From contig NZ_BMIH01000002.1 in NCBI RefSeq assembly GCF_014641735.1, forward strand, positions 682,001 through 746,000: a stretch of DNA of 64,000 bases, given 5' to 3'. This stretch comes from Sphingomonas metalli. GTDB lineage: Bacteria > Pseudomonadota > Alphaproteobacteria > Sphingomonadales > Sphingomonadaceae. Both the position numbers and the translations under genes were made by a program. Positions 1-8,961 of this stretch are shown here, in pieces. Each line of letters begins with the position of its first letter. Position 1 is the stretch's first letter. The notes below the pieces were generated by a model that was given only the letters and a program-made list of their open reading frames with translations, had not been told where the DNA came from and did not search any database.

Positions 1-938
1 CCGACCCCTATTTCGTCGTCGCGCTGTTGCAGAAGGCGCAATGGTTCGAACGTCATGATCGCGTCGCCGATGCCGTCGCCGCCTATCGCTCGCTGCTCGA
101 CGCCGCTCCGCCGATCGAGACGCTCCAGCCGGGCCTGCGCGAGGCGCTCGAACACGGGCGCCAGCTGGTTGCGGCACAGGATCTGGCCGTCGAGTCGGCG
201 ATCCGCGAGGAGCTGAGGGATCTGCCCGTCGGCTCGACCCGGCTCGACCATGCCTTGGAGATTTTGGGCGGGCGACGCCGCATCTACCATCCCAAGCCTG
301 CGGGGCTGCACTTCCCCTATCTGCCCGCGCTCCAATATTTCGACCGCGCGGACTTCCCCTGGTTCCAGGCGCTGGAGGCCGCCACCGACGTTATCGGCGA
401 CGAGTTGCTGGCGATGACGCGCGAGAGCGACCGGAACGCGCCCTATGTCCGCATCGCGCCGGGCACGCCGGTCAACCAGTGGCAGGCCCTGAACAACTCG
501 CTCGACTGGGGTGCGATCTTCCTCTTCAAGGACGGCGCTGAGGTCGCCGAAACCGCGGAACGCTGTCCGCAGACCATGGCGCTACTGCGCAGCCTGCCGC
601 TGCTCGACATTCCGCATCGGGGCCCAACGGTCATGTTCTCGACGCTGCGCCCCCACACCCGCATCCCGCCGCATCACGGCGTGACCAATGTGAGAGCGGT
701 CGTCCACCTGCCGCTGCTCGTGCCCGACGGTTGCGGTTTTCGCGTCGGGTCCGAGACGCGGCACTGGCGCGAGGGTGAGGCATGGGCCTTCGACGATACG
801 ATCGAGCACGAGGCCTGGAACGACAGCGATCACACCCGCGTGATCCTGATCATGGATGCGTGGAATCCCTGTCTCGATGCCGATGAGCGCACCGCCCTGC
901 GGCGCGCGCATCAGGTTCTCGGTCGATTCGAGGGGTAG
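1..938 (+). CDS. Aspartyl/asparaginyl beta-hydroxylase-family protein, 5'-truncated by the window edge
   Basis: The frame is open to the first base, so the gene starts outside the window. About 310 residues are visible. The first ~50 (DPYFVVALLQKAQWFERHD...) look like the end of a TPR-type helical region. The C-terminal ~180 residues match the Asp_Arg_Hydrox fold: RIPPHHG supplies the first iron-binding His, RAVVHLPLLVP follows, and FDDTIEHEAWN supplies the second His. This family is made of Fe(II)/2-oxoglutarate dioxygenases that hydroxylate Asp/Asn residues or related substrates. Such genes are often found beside TonB-dependent receptors in sphingomonads, and three receptors follow here. 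The substrate is unknown. It converges with the next gene, with only 6 bp between the two stops. Confidence 0.85.
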   Translation, partial: DPYFVVALLQKAQWFERHDRVADAVAAYRSLLDAAPPIETLQPGLREALEHGRQLVAAQDLAVESAIREELRDLPVGSTRLDHALEILGGRRRIYHPKPAGLHFPYLPALQYFDRADFPWFQALEAATDVIGDELLAMTRESDRNAPYVRIAPGTPVNQWQALNNSLDWGAIFLFKDGAEVAETAERCPQTMALLRSLPLLDIPHRGPTVMFSTLRPHTRIPPHHGVTNVRAVVHLPLLVPDGCGFRVGSETRHWREGEAWAFDDTIEHEAWNDSDHTRVILIMDAWNPCLDADERTALRRAHQVLGRFEG

Positions 939-944
939 CCGCCG

Positions 945-1451
945 CTACTGGACGCGAACGACCCTGACCGATCGGGACGGCAGCCGCAGGAAATAGCTGC
1001 CGAGCGCCGCCGACTTGATCACGACCGGCTGCCCCGCCTTCGGGAAAATCTCGGTATCGTCGGTCTGCCGCCAGCGCATGCCGTTATCGAGCGTGAACTC
1101 CCACTTCTGGAAGCCGGCGCTCCGCACCGACGCGATCTTGGCTTCGATCTGGGTAGGCGCGTCGCCGTCGTCGCTGCCGAAGATCGGCAGGCGCAGCGAG
1201 CCAAAGCCGAACAGCGCCTTCTTCGACTGGCGGATCTGCGCCTTGTCGGCGACGACGACGTCGCCCGTCCGCTCCGCCGTGGCGAGCGCCGAAACCTTCT
1301 CGTCATAGCAGGCAAGACGCGCCTGCTGATCGACTACCGCTCGACAGGCCGTCAGGTCGCGCAGGACCGCTGCAGGTTCTGATCGCGGTGCAGCGTCTGC
1401 CGCGATCGAGGTGCCAGTTGCAACTAACAGCAGTAAAGCTGACCTTTTCAT
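945..1451 (-). CDS. Small exported protein of unknown function
   Basis: About 168 residues. I place the start at the ATG at 1451 because it begins a clean signal peptide (MKRSALLLLVATGTSIAADA) preceded by GGTGAG; an upstream in-frame ATG at 1493 would put charged residues ahead of it. The mature part has a short motif with two Cys (TACRAVVDQQARLACYDEKV) typical of small periplasmic proteins in this group, then a probable beta-rich half (WEFTLDNGMRWRQTDDTEIF). It is probably periplasmic. No enzymatic motif is visible. It is transcribed away from the TonB receptor gene across a 258-bp gap in which I see no other feature. Confidence 0.65.
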   Translation of the reverse strand: MKRSALLLLVATGTSIAADAAPRSEPAAVLRDLTACRAVVDQQARLACYDEKVSALATAERTGDVVVADKAQIRQSKKALFGFGSLRLPIFGSDDGDAPTQIEAKIASVRSAGFQKWEFTLDNGMRWRQTDDTEIFPKAGQPVVIKSAALGSYFLRLPSRSVRVVRVQ

Positions 1452-1709
1452 TCCAGCGCTCACCTTGAAAAATGCGTTGTTCAACAAACACATAGGCGTT
1501 CGAATTCACTAGTGTTGCAGCTTTGCGACACAACTAGCCTGAAGTGCGGCTTCGATAACTCTGCCGCTTTACAGCGCCCCGGCGACTTAGCACAAATCAG
1601 AACATCAAATCGGACGGAATTCCCGTTCGGCTGATGAGACGCGCGGACATTGCATAAGCGAGCCGGAGCATCTCTTACTAAGAGCCTCAAAAAGGGGAAT
1701 TTTCAAGCA

Positions 1710-4700
1710 ATGACCCGCCGTCGAATCAACTCTTCCCTGCGTTGCAGCGCTGCAACGTTCGCCATCGGCCTTGCGGCCATGTCTTCGCCCGTGTTCGCGC
1801 AGGCTGCCCCTCCGGGCGCCGCGGTTCCGGCTGCGCAGGACGATGCCGGCGCCGGCAGCGAGATCGTCGTCACCGGATCGCGCATCGCGCGTCCGGATCT
1901 CGAGGGCACCAGCCCGATCGCCGTCGTCTCGTCGCAGGACATCGCCCTCAAGGCCGCCTCGGCGAACATCGAGAACGTGCTGAACGACCTGCCGCAGGTC
2001 ACCGCCACGACCTCGTCAACCTCGAACAATCCGGGCGGCGGCGTCGCGACCGTCAACCTGCGCGGCCTCGGCTCGCAGCGCACCCTCGTGCTGGTCGATG
2101 GCCGCCGCTACATGTCGTATGACGTCAGCCAGGTGGTCGACCTCAACACCATCCCGGCCTCGCTGATCAGCCGCGTCGACGTGGTCACCGGCGGCCAGTC
2201 GGCCGTCTACGGTTCGGACGCGATCGCGGGCGTCGTCAACTTCGTCCTGAAGCGCGACTTCTCGGGCGTCGAGCTCGGCAGCAGCTACCGCGTCACCGAG
2301 CGCGGCGACGCGCAGATCTGGGACATCAACGGCACGATGGGTGCCAATTTCGACGACAATCGCGGCAACGTGACGCTGTTCGTCGACTATCTGAAGCGCA
2401 AGCCGACCTTCGCCGGCCAGCGCGACTTCTCGCGCAACGCGCTCAGCGACAACCAGGACGGCAGCGCACCCTTCGCCGCCGGCGGCTCGGGCTCGGTCCC
2501 GCAGGGCCGTATCCTCCTGCAGAACCAGACGGCGCAGGTCGGCGGCAGCACCACCCCGGTGGTGCTCAATCCCGGTCTCAACGCGCGCCTGAACAATGGC
2601 TGCGCCACCTCGAACACCATCTATCAGGTGTTCACGCCGGCCGGCGCGTCGACCTGCTACACCGCAGCCGACGGGTACAACTTCAACCCGGTCAACTATC
2701 TGCAGGTGCCGCAGGAGCGCTTCCTCGTCTCCGCCATGGGCGAGTACGAGATCAACGAGCACTTCCGCCCCTATTTCGAGGCGCAGTTCGCCAACAACCG
2801 CGTGAACACGCAGCTGGCGGCGACCCCGATCAGCAACGGCACGCCGTTCGGCTCGGGCACCACCGGTCCGATCTCGATCCAGACCAACTCGCCCTATCTG
2901 TCGGCCGCTCTGCGCACCGCGCTGACCGCCTACGACCAGAACGAGGTGACCTGCACCGGCACCGCGCCGAACCAGACCTGCGCTCCCGCTGCGACCCGCG
3001 GCGACGGCTATGTCCGGGCGAACTTCAACTATCGTACGACGCAGCTGGGCGGCCGGCTCAACCAGGACGAGCGCAACGCCTTCCGTATCGTCACTGGCAT
3101 GAAGGGCGATATCGGCGCCGGCTTCAGCTATGACGGCTACTATATGTACGCCCGCACGAAGAACTCGCAGCGGCAGGACGGCAACGTTGCCATCGACCGC
3201 TTCCTGGCGGGCGTGCAGACCTCGTTCGACGCCGCGGGCAACCTGCAGTGCGCCAGTGCCTCCGCACGGGCGGCGGGCTGCGTTCCGGTCAATATCTTCG
3301 GCCTCAACCGCCTGAGCCCGGAAGCGATCACCTATATCGGCATCGGCGCGACCAACCTCGAGCAGTACACCACCCAGGTGGCCAGCTTCGTGGTGACCAA
3401 CCCCAGCCTGGTCGATTTCGGCGCAGGCGGCGTGGGTCTGGCGGTCGGCGCCGAGTGGCGCAACGAAGCCGGTTCGGTCACCCCGGACGAATATCTGTCG
3501 TCGGGCAACGTCGCGGGCTTCAACCCGGGCCAGCCGACCGCGGGCAGCTATTCGGTGCGTGAGTTCTTCGGCGAGCTTCGCGTTCCGCTGCTCACCGACA
3601 CGATCATCCACCGACTCGAGCTGAACGCCGCGGCCCGCGCCTCGCACTATTCGAACGCGCCGGGCAACGTCTTCACCTGGTCGGCGGGCGGTCAGCTCGC
3701 GCCGATCCGGGATCTGACCTTCCGCGGTCAGTATCAGAAGGCAATCCGCGGCCCGAGCGTCAACGAGCTGTTCCTCGGCAACACCGTCAGCTTCAACGGC
3801 AACGCCGACCAGTGCGGCCTCGCCAAGGCGCTGACCAACACCCAGCTGAACACGATCTGCCGTGCGCAGTTCGCGGCGGCGGGCGCCCCTGCCTCGCTGA
3901 TCGGCAACGCCGGCATCCAGGGAACGGACGTCAATCCGCTGACCTTCACCGGCGGCAACCGCAACCTCCGCGAGGAAGAAGCCCGGACCTACACCTTCGG
4001 CGGCGTGTTCCAGCCGTCGTTCATCCCGCGCTTCTCCGTCACGGTCGATTACTACAACATCAAGATCGATGGCTATATCGGCTCGGTTCCGACCGACACG
4101 ATCGGGTCGCTCTGCTTCGACAAGTTCAACCAGACCTACTGCAACCTGATCACGCGCAACTCGTCGGGTCAGATCGACAGCTTCGCATCGACGCTGCAGA
4201 ACACCGGTGGTCTGAAGACGTCGGGCATCGACATCACCGCCGGCTACACCCAGCCGCTCGGTGCGATCCTGGGCACCGACAACGCCCGTCTCGGTTTTAG
4301 CTTCTCGGGCACCCGCCTGCTGAACCTGAAGCTGACCCCGGTGATCGGCGAGGACACGGTGATCAGCTGCGCCGGCCGCTTCGGCGCGCAGTGCGGCGTC
4401 CCGACGCCGAAGTGGAAGCACACGCTGCGCACGACCCTGGGCATCGGCGATATCGCCGGCTCGCTCCAGTGGCGCTACATCGGCAAGGCACGCGACGACG
4501 ACGACGCGACGCTGTACGGCTCGGAGACGATCAAGGGCTATAGCTACTTCGATCTGACCGCGACGTTCGACGCGACCGAGACCTTCCAGATGAACGTCGG
4601 CGTCAGCAACCTGTTCGACAAGACTCCGCCGCTGTCGGCGTCGACCCAGCAGGGCGGTAACGGCGAGCAGTCGAATACCTTCCCGACGCTGTACGACGTG

Positions 4701-4742
4701 CTCGGCCGCGCCTTCTTCGTCAGCGGTCGCCTGCGCTTCTAA
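1710..4742 (+). CDS. TonB-dependent outer-membrane receptor (first of three)
   Basis: 1010 residues. The ATG at 1710 is chosen over an in-frame start at 1650 because it follows AAAGGGG by about ten bases and opens a signal peptide (MTRRRINSSLRCSA...SSPVFAQ). After it come the TonB-box-like segment EIVVTGSRIA, a plug domain (about residues 60-190, including LVDGRRY and GGQSAVYGSDAIAGVVNF), and a 22-stranded-barrel region ending in the typical terminal strand GRAFFVSGRLRF. It imports a ligand across the outer membrane using TonB energy. The ligand cannot be read from sequence. It is a clear paralogue of the next gene: both carry a CASA..RA.GCVPVNIFGL segment. A strong terminator follows, so it is probably monocistronic. 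Confidence 0.92.
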   Translation: MTRRRINSSLRCSAATFAIGLAAMSSPVFAQAAPPGAAVPAAQDDAGAGSEIVVTGSRIARPDLEGTSPIAVVSSQDIALKAASANIENVLNDLPQVTATTSSTSNNPGGGVATVNLRGLGSQRTLVLVDGRRYMSYDVSQVVDLNTIPASLISRVDVVTGGQSAVYGSDAIAGVVNFVLKRDFSGVELGSSYRVTERGDAQIWDINGTMGANFDDNRGNVTLFVDYLKRKPTFAGQRDFSRNALSDNQDGSAPFAAGGSGSVPQGRILLQNQTAQVGGSTTPVVLNPGLNARLNNGCATSNTIYQVFTPAGASTCYTAADGYNFNPVNYLQVPQERFLVSAMGEYEINEHFRPYFEAQFANNRVNTQLAATPISNGTPFGSGTTGPISIQTNSPYLSAALRTALTAYDQNEVTCTGTAPNQTCAPAATRGDGYVRANFNYRTTQLGGRLNQDERNAFRIVTGMKGDIGAGFSYDGYYMYARTKNSQRQDGNVAIDRFLAGVQTSFDAAGNLQCASASARAAGCVPVNIFGLNRLSPEAITYIGIGATNLEQYTTQVASFVVTNPSLVDFGAGGVGLAVGAEWRNEAGSVTPDEYLSSGNVAGFNPGQPTAGSYSVREFFGELRVPLLTDTIIHRLELNAAARASHYSNAPGNVFTWSAGGQLAPIRDLTFRGQYQKAIRGPSVNELFLGNTVSFNGNADQCGLAKALTNTQLNTICRAQFAAAGAPASLIGNAGIQGTDVNPLTFTGGNRNLREEEARTYTFGGVFQPSFIPRFSVTVDYYNIKIDGYIGSVPTDTIGSLCFDKFNQTYCNLITRNSSGQIDSFASTLQNTGGLKTSGIDITAGYTQPLGAILGTDNARLGFSFSGTRLLNLKLTPVIGEDTVISCAGRFGAQCGVPTPKWKHTLRTTLGIGDIAGSLQWRYIGKARDDDDATLYGSETIKGYSYFDLTATFDATETFQMNVGVSNLFDKTPPLSASTQQGGNGEQSNTFPTLYDVLGRAFFVSGRLRF

Positions 4743-4767
4743 TCCGTCGATCAACCTCGACATCTTG

Positions 4768-4797
4768 GGCGGCGCTCCCTTCGGGAGCGCCGCCTTT
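4768..4797 (+). terminator. Rho-independent terminator after the first TonB receptor
   Basis: A perfect 12-bp stem (GGCGGCGCTCCC pairing with GGGAGCGCCGCC) with a TTC loop is followed by TTTCTT. It sits 25 bases past the receptor stop codon. Confidence 0.85.
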
Positions 4798-5130
4798 CTT
4801 GTGTGTCCACCAAACCCGCGACCGTCCGCACAGGCGCGACCGTGCATGGGGAAACCAGCCGATCCACCCGCACTCTTCCGTCTGGAAGTTGCGTCAATTG
4901 GTGCTCCGCAAAACAACCTATGTCGCGTCGCACGTGTCGAAAATGCAACATATTAGCAATTTTCCGACAAACTTAATCTCGGTTAGGTCAGCAAGGTTGC
5001 TGTTTTTCGAGACCCCAGTTCTAAGTGCCCCGGTTATCCAGCCCATTCAAAAGGCGATGGAAAACGACAGGGAAGCACGGATCAGCGGCCGACACGCTCG
5101 TAGCCAAGATCCAGAATAGGATTTTTCCGC
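4798..5130. other. Intergenic leader between the first two TonB receptors
   Basis: 333 bases with no credible gene. The second half (about 4900-5000) is AT-richer than its surroundings and probably holds the promoter of the second receptor. I could not fix -35/-10 boxes with confidence. No repeat or operator-like palindrome was seen. Confidence 0.5.
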
Positions 5131-8100
5131 ATGAAGAGTCTCAACGCCATCCGGGGGGGATTGCGCGGCAGCGCAGCGACCGTGACGCTCGCGCTGATGG
5201 GCGCGGGTCTGGTTGCCTCCACCCCCGCCTTCGCGCAGCAGGCGCCGAACCCCGCCGAGCAGAATGACGCCGCCGAGGCGCCTGCCGCCGCTGCAGGCCG
5301 CACGGGCGACGACATCGTCGTCACCGGCTCGCGCATCGCTTCGCCGACCATCACCTCGGTTTCGCCGGTGCAGGTCGTCAGCGATCTCCAGATCGACCAG
5401 TCGGGCGTGTCCAACCTCCAGGACCTGCTGCTCGAAAACCCGGTGTTCGGTTCACCGGCCCTGGCGCGCACCAACTCGGCCTTCCTGACCTCGGGCACGG
5501 GCGTCGCGACGGTCGACCTGCGCAACCTCGGCACCGACCGTACGCTGGTCCTCATCAACGGCCGCCGCGTCGTCGCCGGCCTGCCGGGGTCGGCCACCGT
5601 CGACCTCAACGTCGTGCCGGTGCAGTTCCTGCAGCGCGTCGACATCCTGACCGGCGGCGCTTCGTCGCTCTACGGCTCGGACGCGGTCGCAGGCGTCGTC
5701 AACCTGATCTACAAGGACAATTTCGAAGGTATCGAGGGCAACGCCCAGTATAACTTCACCGAGCGCGGCGATAACCGCGACTATCAGGCGAACGTCACCG
5801 TCGGCAGCAACTTCTCCGACGGCCGCGGCAACATCATGGTGCACCTGGGCTACACCAACCAGGGCCAGCTGCTGTCGCGTCAGCGTCCCAACACCCGGGT
5901 CGACGATTCGGACCGCTTCTTCAACGTGACCGGCGATCCCGCTGATTACGGCGTTCCGGTAGAGGGCACCTTCTCGGGCATCCCGCCACAGGGCGTGTTC
6001 ACCGCCGGTGGCTGCCAGTTCACCTACGGCCCGACCGGCGCGCTGGAGCGCGGGTTCAGCGCCAATGGCGGCACGATCAGCGCGGCCCAGTCCGCGGCGT
6101 GCGGCGTTCCCGCCGGTACCGCGCTGCCATCGCGTGGGTTCAACCGCCAGAATTACCGCACCATCGCGGTGCCGGTGGAGCGCTACCTCTTCGCGGCACG
6201 CGCGCACTACGACATCACCGACAGCATCCGCTTCATCGGTGAAGGCACGTATGCCAAGACCACGTCGGACCGGAACATCGAACCGTTCGGCTTTACCTCG
6301 GCCGGCACCGGCGGTGCGTTCCCGGGCTCGGGCGGTCAGGCGCCGATCGAGACCCGCGTCACCACTGCCGGCGTGGGCGGCGCTGCGCCGACCTTCTCGA
6401 TCGTGCGCAATCCTTACGTGCCCGACGCGATCTACAATGCCGCGACCGATACCGATGGCGACGGGCTGCGCGACATCGGCTTCTCGCGCCGTCTGCTCGA
6501 GTTCGGCAACCGCCGCAGCTCGACCACCCGCGACTTCTATCGTTTCGTCGCGGGCTTCGAGGGTGACGTGTTCGCCGACAAGTTTCACTGGGACCTGACC
6601 TATAACTATGGTCAGACCACGGAGAACCAGAGCGGCAACGGCCAGATCAACACAGCCAACTTCCGCAACGCCTTCGCGGTGGTGACCGCGCAGAGCGTCG
6701 GTCTGCCGGGCGGCACCACGCCGGTCTGCGCCAGCGCGCAGGCGCGGGCGGAGGGCTGCGTCCCCGTCAACATCTTCGGGCTGGGCACCATCTCGCAGCA
6801 GGCGCTGAACTACCTGCAGGCGGACCAGACCTTCCAGACGAAGATCACCCAGCAGGTCGTGCAGGGCAATTTCTCGGGTTCGCTGGTCGATCTGCCTGCC
6901 GGCCCGCTCGGCATCGCGATCGGCGCCGAGTACCGCAAGGAGACCAGCAGCGAGAACAACGATTCGCTCACCAATCAGGGCCTGAACGGCGGCAATGCGC
7001 TGCCCGACACGGCCGGGTCGTTCAACGTCAAGGAAGTCTATGGCGAGATCAACGTCCCGCTGATCCACAATACGCCCTTCATTCAGCAGCTGAACCTGCG
7101 CGGATCGGGCCGTATCTCGGACTACAGCACGGTCGGTACGGTCTACAGCTATAGCGGCGGCGTCGAGTGGATGCCGATCGAGGCGGTGCGCTTCTCGGGC
7201 ACCTATGCCCGCGCGGTGCGTGCGCCCAACATCGGCGAGCTGTTCACCGGTCCGTCGCAGACCTTCCCGACCGTCAACGATCCCTGCATCGGCATCGGCG
7301 CGACGGGTGGCGGCGTCCTGGGCGACACCTGCCGTGCGGCACCGGGCGTGCTGGCGAACATCGCGGCCAATGGCGGCGCGTTCGCGGTGACGCTGCTCGA
7401 TCGGCAGGGCGTCAGCGGCTTCAACAGCGGCAACCCGAACCTGAACGAGGAAACCTCGGACTCGTACACCGCCAGCGTCACGATCAACCCTCGGGAGATC
7501 AACCTGCTGCGCAACACGGTGCTGCGCGTCGACTACTTCAACATCAAGATCAAGAACGCGATCTCGGCGCCGCCGCGCGCCTTCATCCTCGATCAGTGCT
7601 ACAATCAGAACAACCCGACCTACTGCGCCTTCATCTCGCGTCGTCCTGCGGCGACCGCGGTGAACAGCGCCGGTACGCTGGAATTCGTGAACGCGGCGTC
7701 GGTCAATGCCGGCCGCCTCGCCACGGAAGGTCTGGACGTGACGCTGACCCAGCGCCTGCCGCTGGCCGGCTTGGGTCTGCCGGGTGATCTGAATGCGCGG
7801 GTGTCCTACACCCATGTGTTCAACGGCTACATCATCCCGCTGCCGGGTTCGGATCGCGACAATTTCGCGGGCGAGATCGGTGCGGCGAAGGACCGGTTCA
7901 CCTCGACGATCGGCTATGTCGGCGACCGCTTCAACGTGAACTTCACCGGCACCTATATCGGCCGGTCGAACGAGGACGACCAGACGCTGGCGGCCTATGA
8001 TCTGGGCCCCGACGCGATCAAGATCCCGGCGAAGTTCTATCTGGACACCCAGGCCTCGTTCAAGGCGGCCAGCCAGTACGAGTTCTACTTCGGCGTGGAC

Positions 8101-8232
8101 AATCTGCTCGACACCAAGGCGCCCAACATCCTGTCGGGTTCGCCGTACAACGTGACCGGCACCGACACCGCCGCTGGCGTGTACGACGTGTTCGGCCGTC
8201 GCTACTATGTGGGCGCACGCTTCCGCTTCTGA
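5131..8232 (+). CDS. TonB-dependent outer-membrane receptor (second of three)
   Basis: 1033 residues. The ATG follows AGGA and starts a signal peptide (MKSLNAIRGGLRGSAATV...STPAFAQQ). Next come the TonB-box-like DDIVVTGSRI, a plug domain with LINGRRV and GGASSLYGSDAVAGVVNL, and a long beta-barrel ending YYVGARFRF. It is the same type as the first receptor and similar along its whole length, so the two probably arose by tandem duplication and then diverged in the extracellular loops. The loop with VRNPYVPDAIYNAATDTDGDGLRD contains an acidic, calcium-loop-like DTDGDG. Ligand unknown. It has its own leader and terminator. Confidence 0.92.
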   Translation: MKSLNAIRGGLRGSAATVTLALMGAGLVASTPAFAQQAPNPAEQNDAAEAPAAAAGRTGDDIVVTGSRIASPTITSVSPVQVVSDLQIDQSGVSNLQDLLLENPVFGSPALARTNSAFLTSGTGVATVDLRNLGTDRTLVLINGRRVVAGLPGSATVDLNVVPVQFLQRVDILTGGASSLYGSDAVAGVVNLIYKDNFEGIEGNAQYNFTERGDNRDYQANVTVGSNFSDGRGNIMVHLGYTNQGQLLSRQRPNTRVDDSDRFFNVTGDPADYGVPVEGTFSGIPPQGVFTAGGCQFTYGPTGALERGFSANGGTISAAQSAACGVPAGTALPSRGFNRQNYRTIAVPVERYLFAARAHYDITDSIRFIGEGTYAKTTSDRNIEPFGFTSAGTGGAFPGSGGQAPIETRVTTAGVGGAAPTFSIVRNPYVPDAIYNAATDTDGDGLRDIGFSRRLLEFGNRRSSTTRDFYRFVAGFEGDVFADKFHWDLTYNYGQTTENQSGNGQINTANFRNAFAVVTAQSVGLPGGTTPVCASAQARAEGCVPVNIFGLGTISQQALNYLQADQTFQTKITQQVVQGNFSGSLVDLPAGPLGIAIGAEYRKETSSENNDSLTNQGLNGGNALPDTAGSFNVKEVYGEINVPLIHNTPFIQQLNLRGSGRISDYSTVGTVYSYSGGVEWMPIEAVRFSGTYARAVRAPNIGELFTGPSQTFPTVNDPCIGIGATGGGVLGDTCRAAPGVLANIAANGGAFAVTLLDRQGVSGFNSGNPNLNEETSDSYTASVTINPREINLLRNTVLRVDYFNIKIKNAISAPPRAFILDQCYNQNNPTYCAFISRRPAATAVNSAGTLEFVNAASVNAGRLATEGLDVTLTQRLPLAGLGLPGDLNARVSYTHVFNGYIIPLPGSDRDNFAGEIGAAKDRFTSTIGYVGDRFNVNFTGTYIGRSNEDDQTLAAYDLGPDAIKIPAKFYLDTQASFKAASQYEFYFGVDNLLDTKAPNILSGSPYNVTGTDTAAGVYDVFGRRYYVGARFRF

Positions 8233-8262
8233 TCGCGGAAGGGTATCGTCCCGGACATGGGG

Positions 8263-8292
8263 GGCGGGTCCGCAAGGACCCGCCTTTTTTTT
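8263..8292 (+). terminator. Rho-independent terminator after the second TonB receptor
   Basis: A 9-bp stem GGCGGGTCC closed by a GCAA tetraloop is followed by eight T. The same stem and loop recur at 12149-12181 after the third receptor. Confidence 0.9.
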
Positions 8293-8961
8293 GTTCCGGC
8301 ATGTCAACGCCGCCTGGCCCTGACCGGCGCTCCACTACCGCTTCCCGCCGACCGGTTGAGGGCGAAGTCCAACGCTCTCACGCCCTGCGATCGGGGCCTC
8401 GTCACGCCACCGTCGGCGTACCCTGACGAGAGCGTGGCGCTGACGAAGCGCTGCCGCGAGCGATGCGCCCGCCACATGCACTTGTACGTCTGCGACGCGC
8501 TTTCCGCTTCTTGTCAAGAGCCGCATGCACCATCCGCGCACATTCCTCGGCGGCCGTGCCGGCGCCAGATCGATCCGCACGAACTCAGAGGCGGCACGGG
8601 TCTTCCACCTCCAAAGGCAACATGTTCAGACTCTTAGCGCATGTAGTAGCGACGAAATACATGTCTTAAACTTAGAAACCGACAAATTATCAGCACTAAC
8701 AAGACTCAATTCCAGTACATATCGGAAGCAACATACCGGATTAATTCAACATAACAGCTTATTCTTTTGTGGCGTTTCTGCTACAACTTCGTTGAAACGT
8801 CTCTTCCGTTTAGTTGGTCTTCTTTACAGCTTCGGGTCCGGCAATCACTTTTGCCGCCGCTCGATCGTCCGAACGCGTGTCTGACGGTCGCGAAGCGCAA
8901 CGACCGATCCCGCGACAGGTCGACAAAGGCCGGGGATCGCAAAAAGAGGGAACCACTCAAC
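8293..8961. other. Long intergenic leader upstream of the third TonB receptor
   Basis: 669 bases with no convincing gene. The first half is GC-rich. The stretch from about 8630 to 8800 is strikingly AT-rich for this chromosome, with runs such as CTTAAACTTAGAAACC and GACAAATTATCAGCAC, and probably contains the promoter and perhaps binding sites for a regulator. An ATG-led frame from 8767 joins the receptor frame, but the residues before 8962 are not signal-peptide-like. Confidence 0.5.

Noticed and set aside
2016..4916. Very long open frame on the minus strand opposite the first TonB receptor (similar ones oppose the second receptor, the M16 gene, thiC and the GH3 gene)
   Set aside because: Translations are Arg/Ala/Asp/Gly-rich, without family motifs or signal peptides. 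They are mirror frames expected from high GC at third positions.
8767..8961. N-terminal extension of the Oar-type receptor from an ATG at 8767
   Set aside because: The added residues are basic and not a signal peptide. The GTG at 8962 has a good ribosome site and starts a proper signal.
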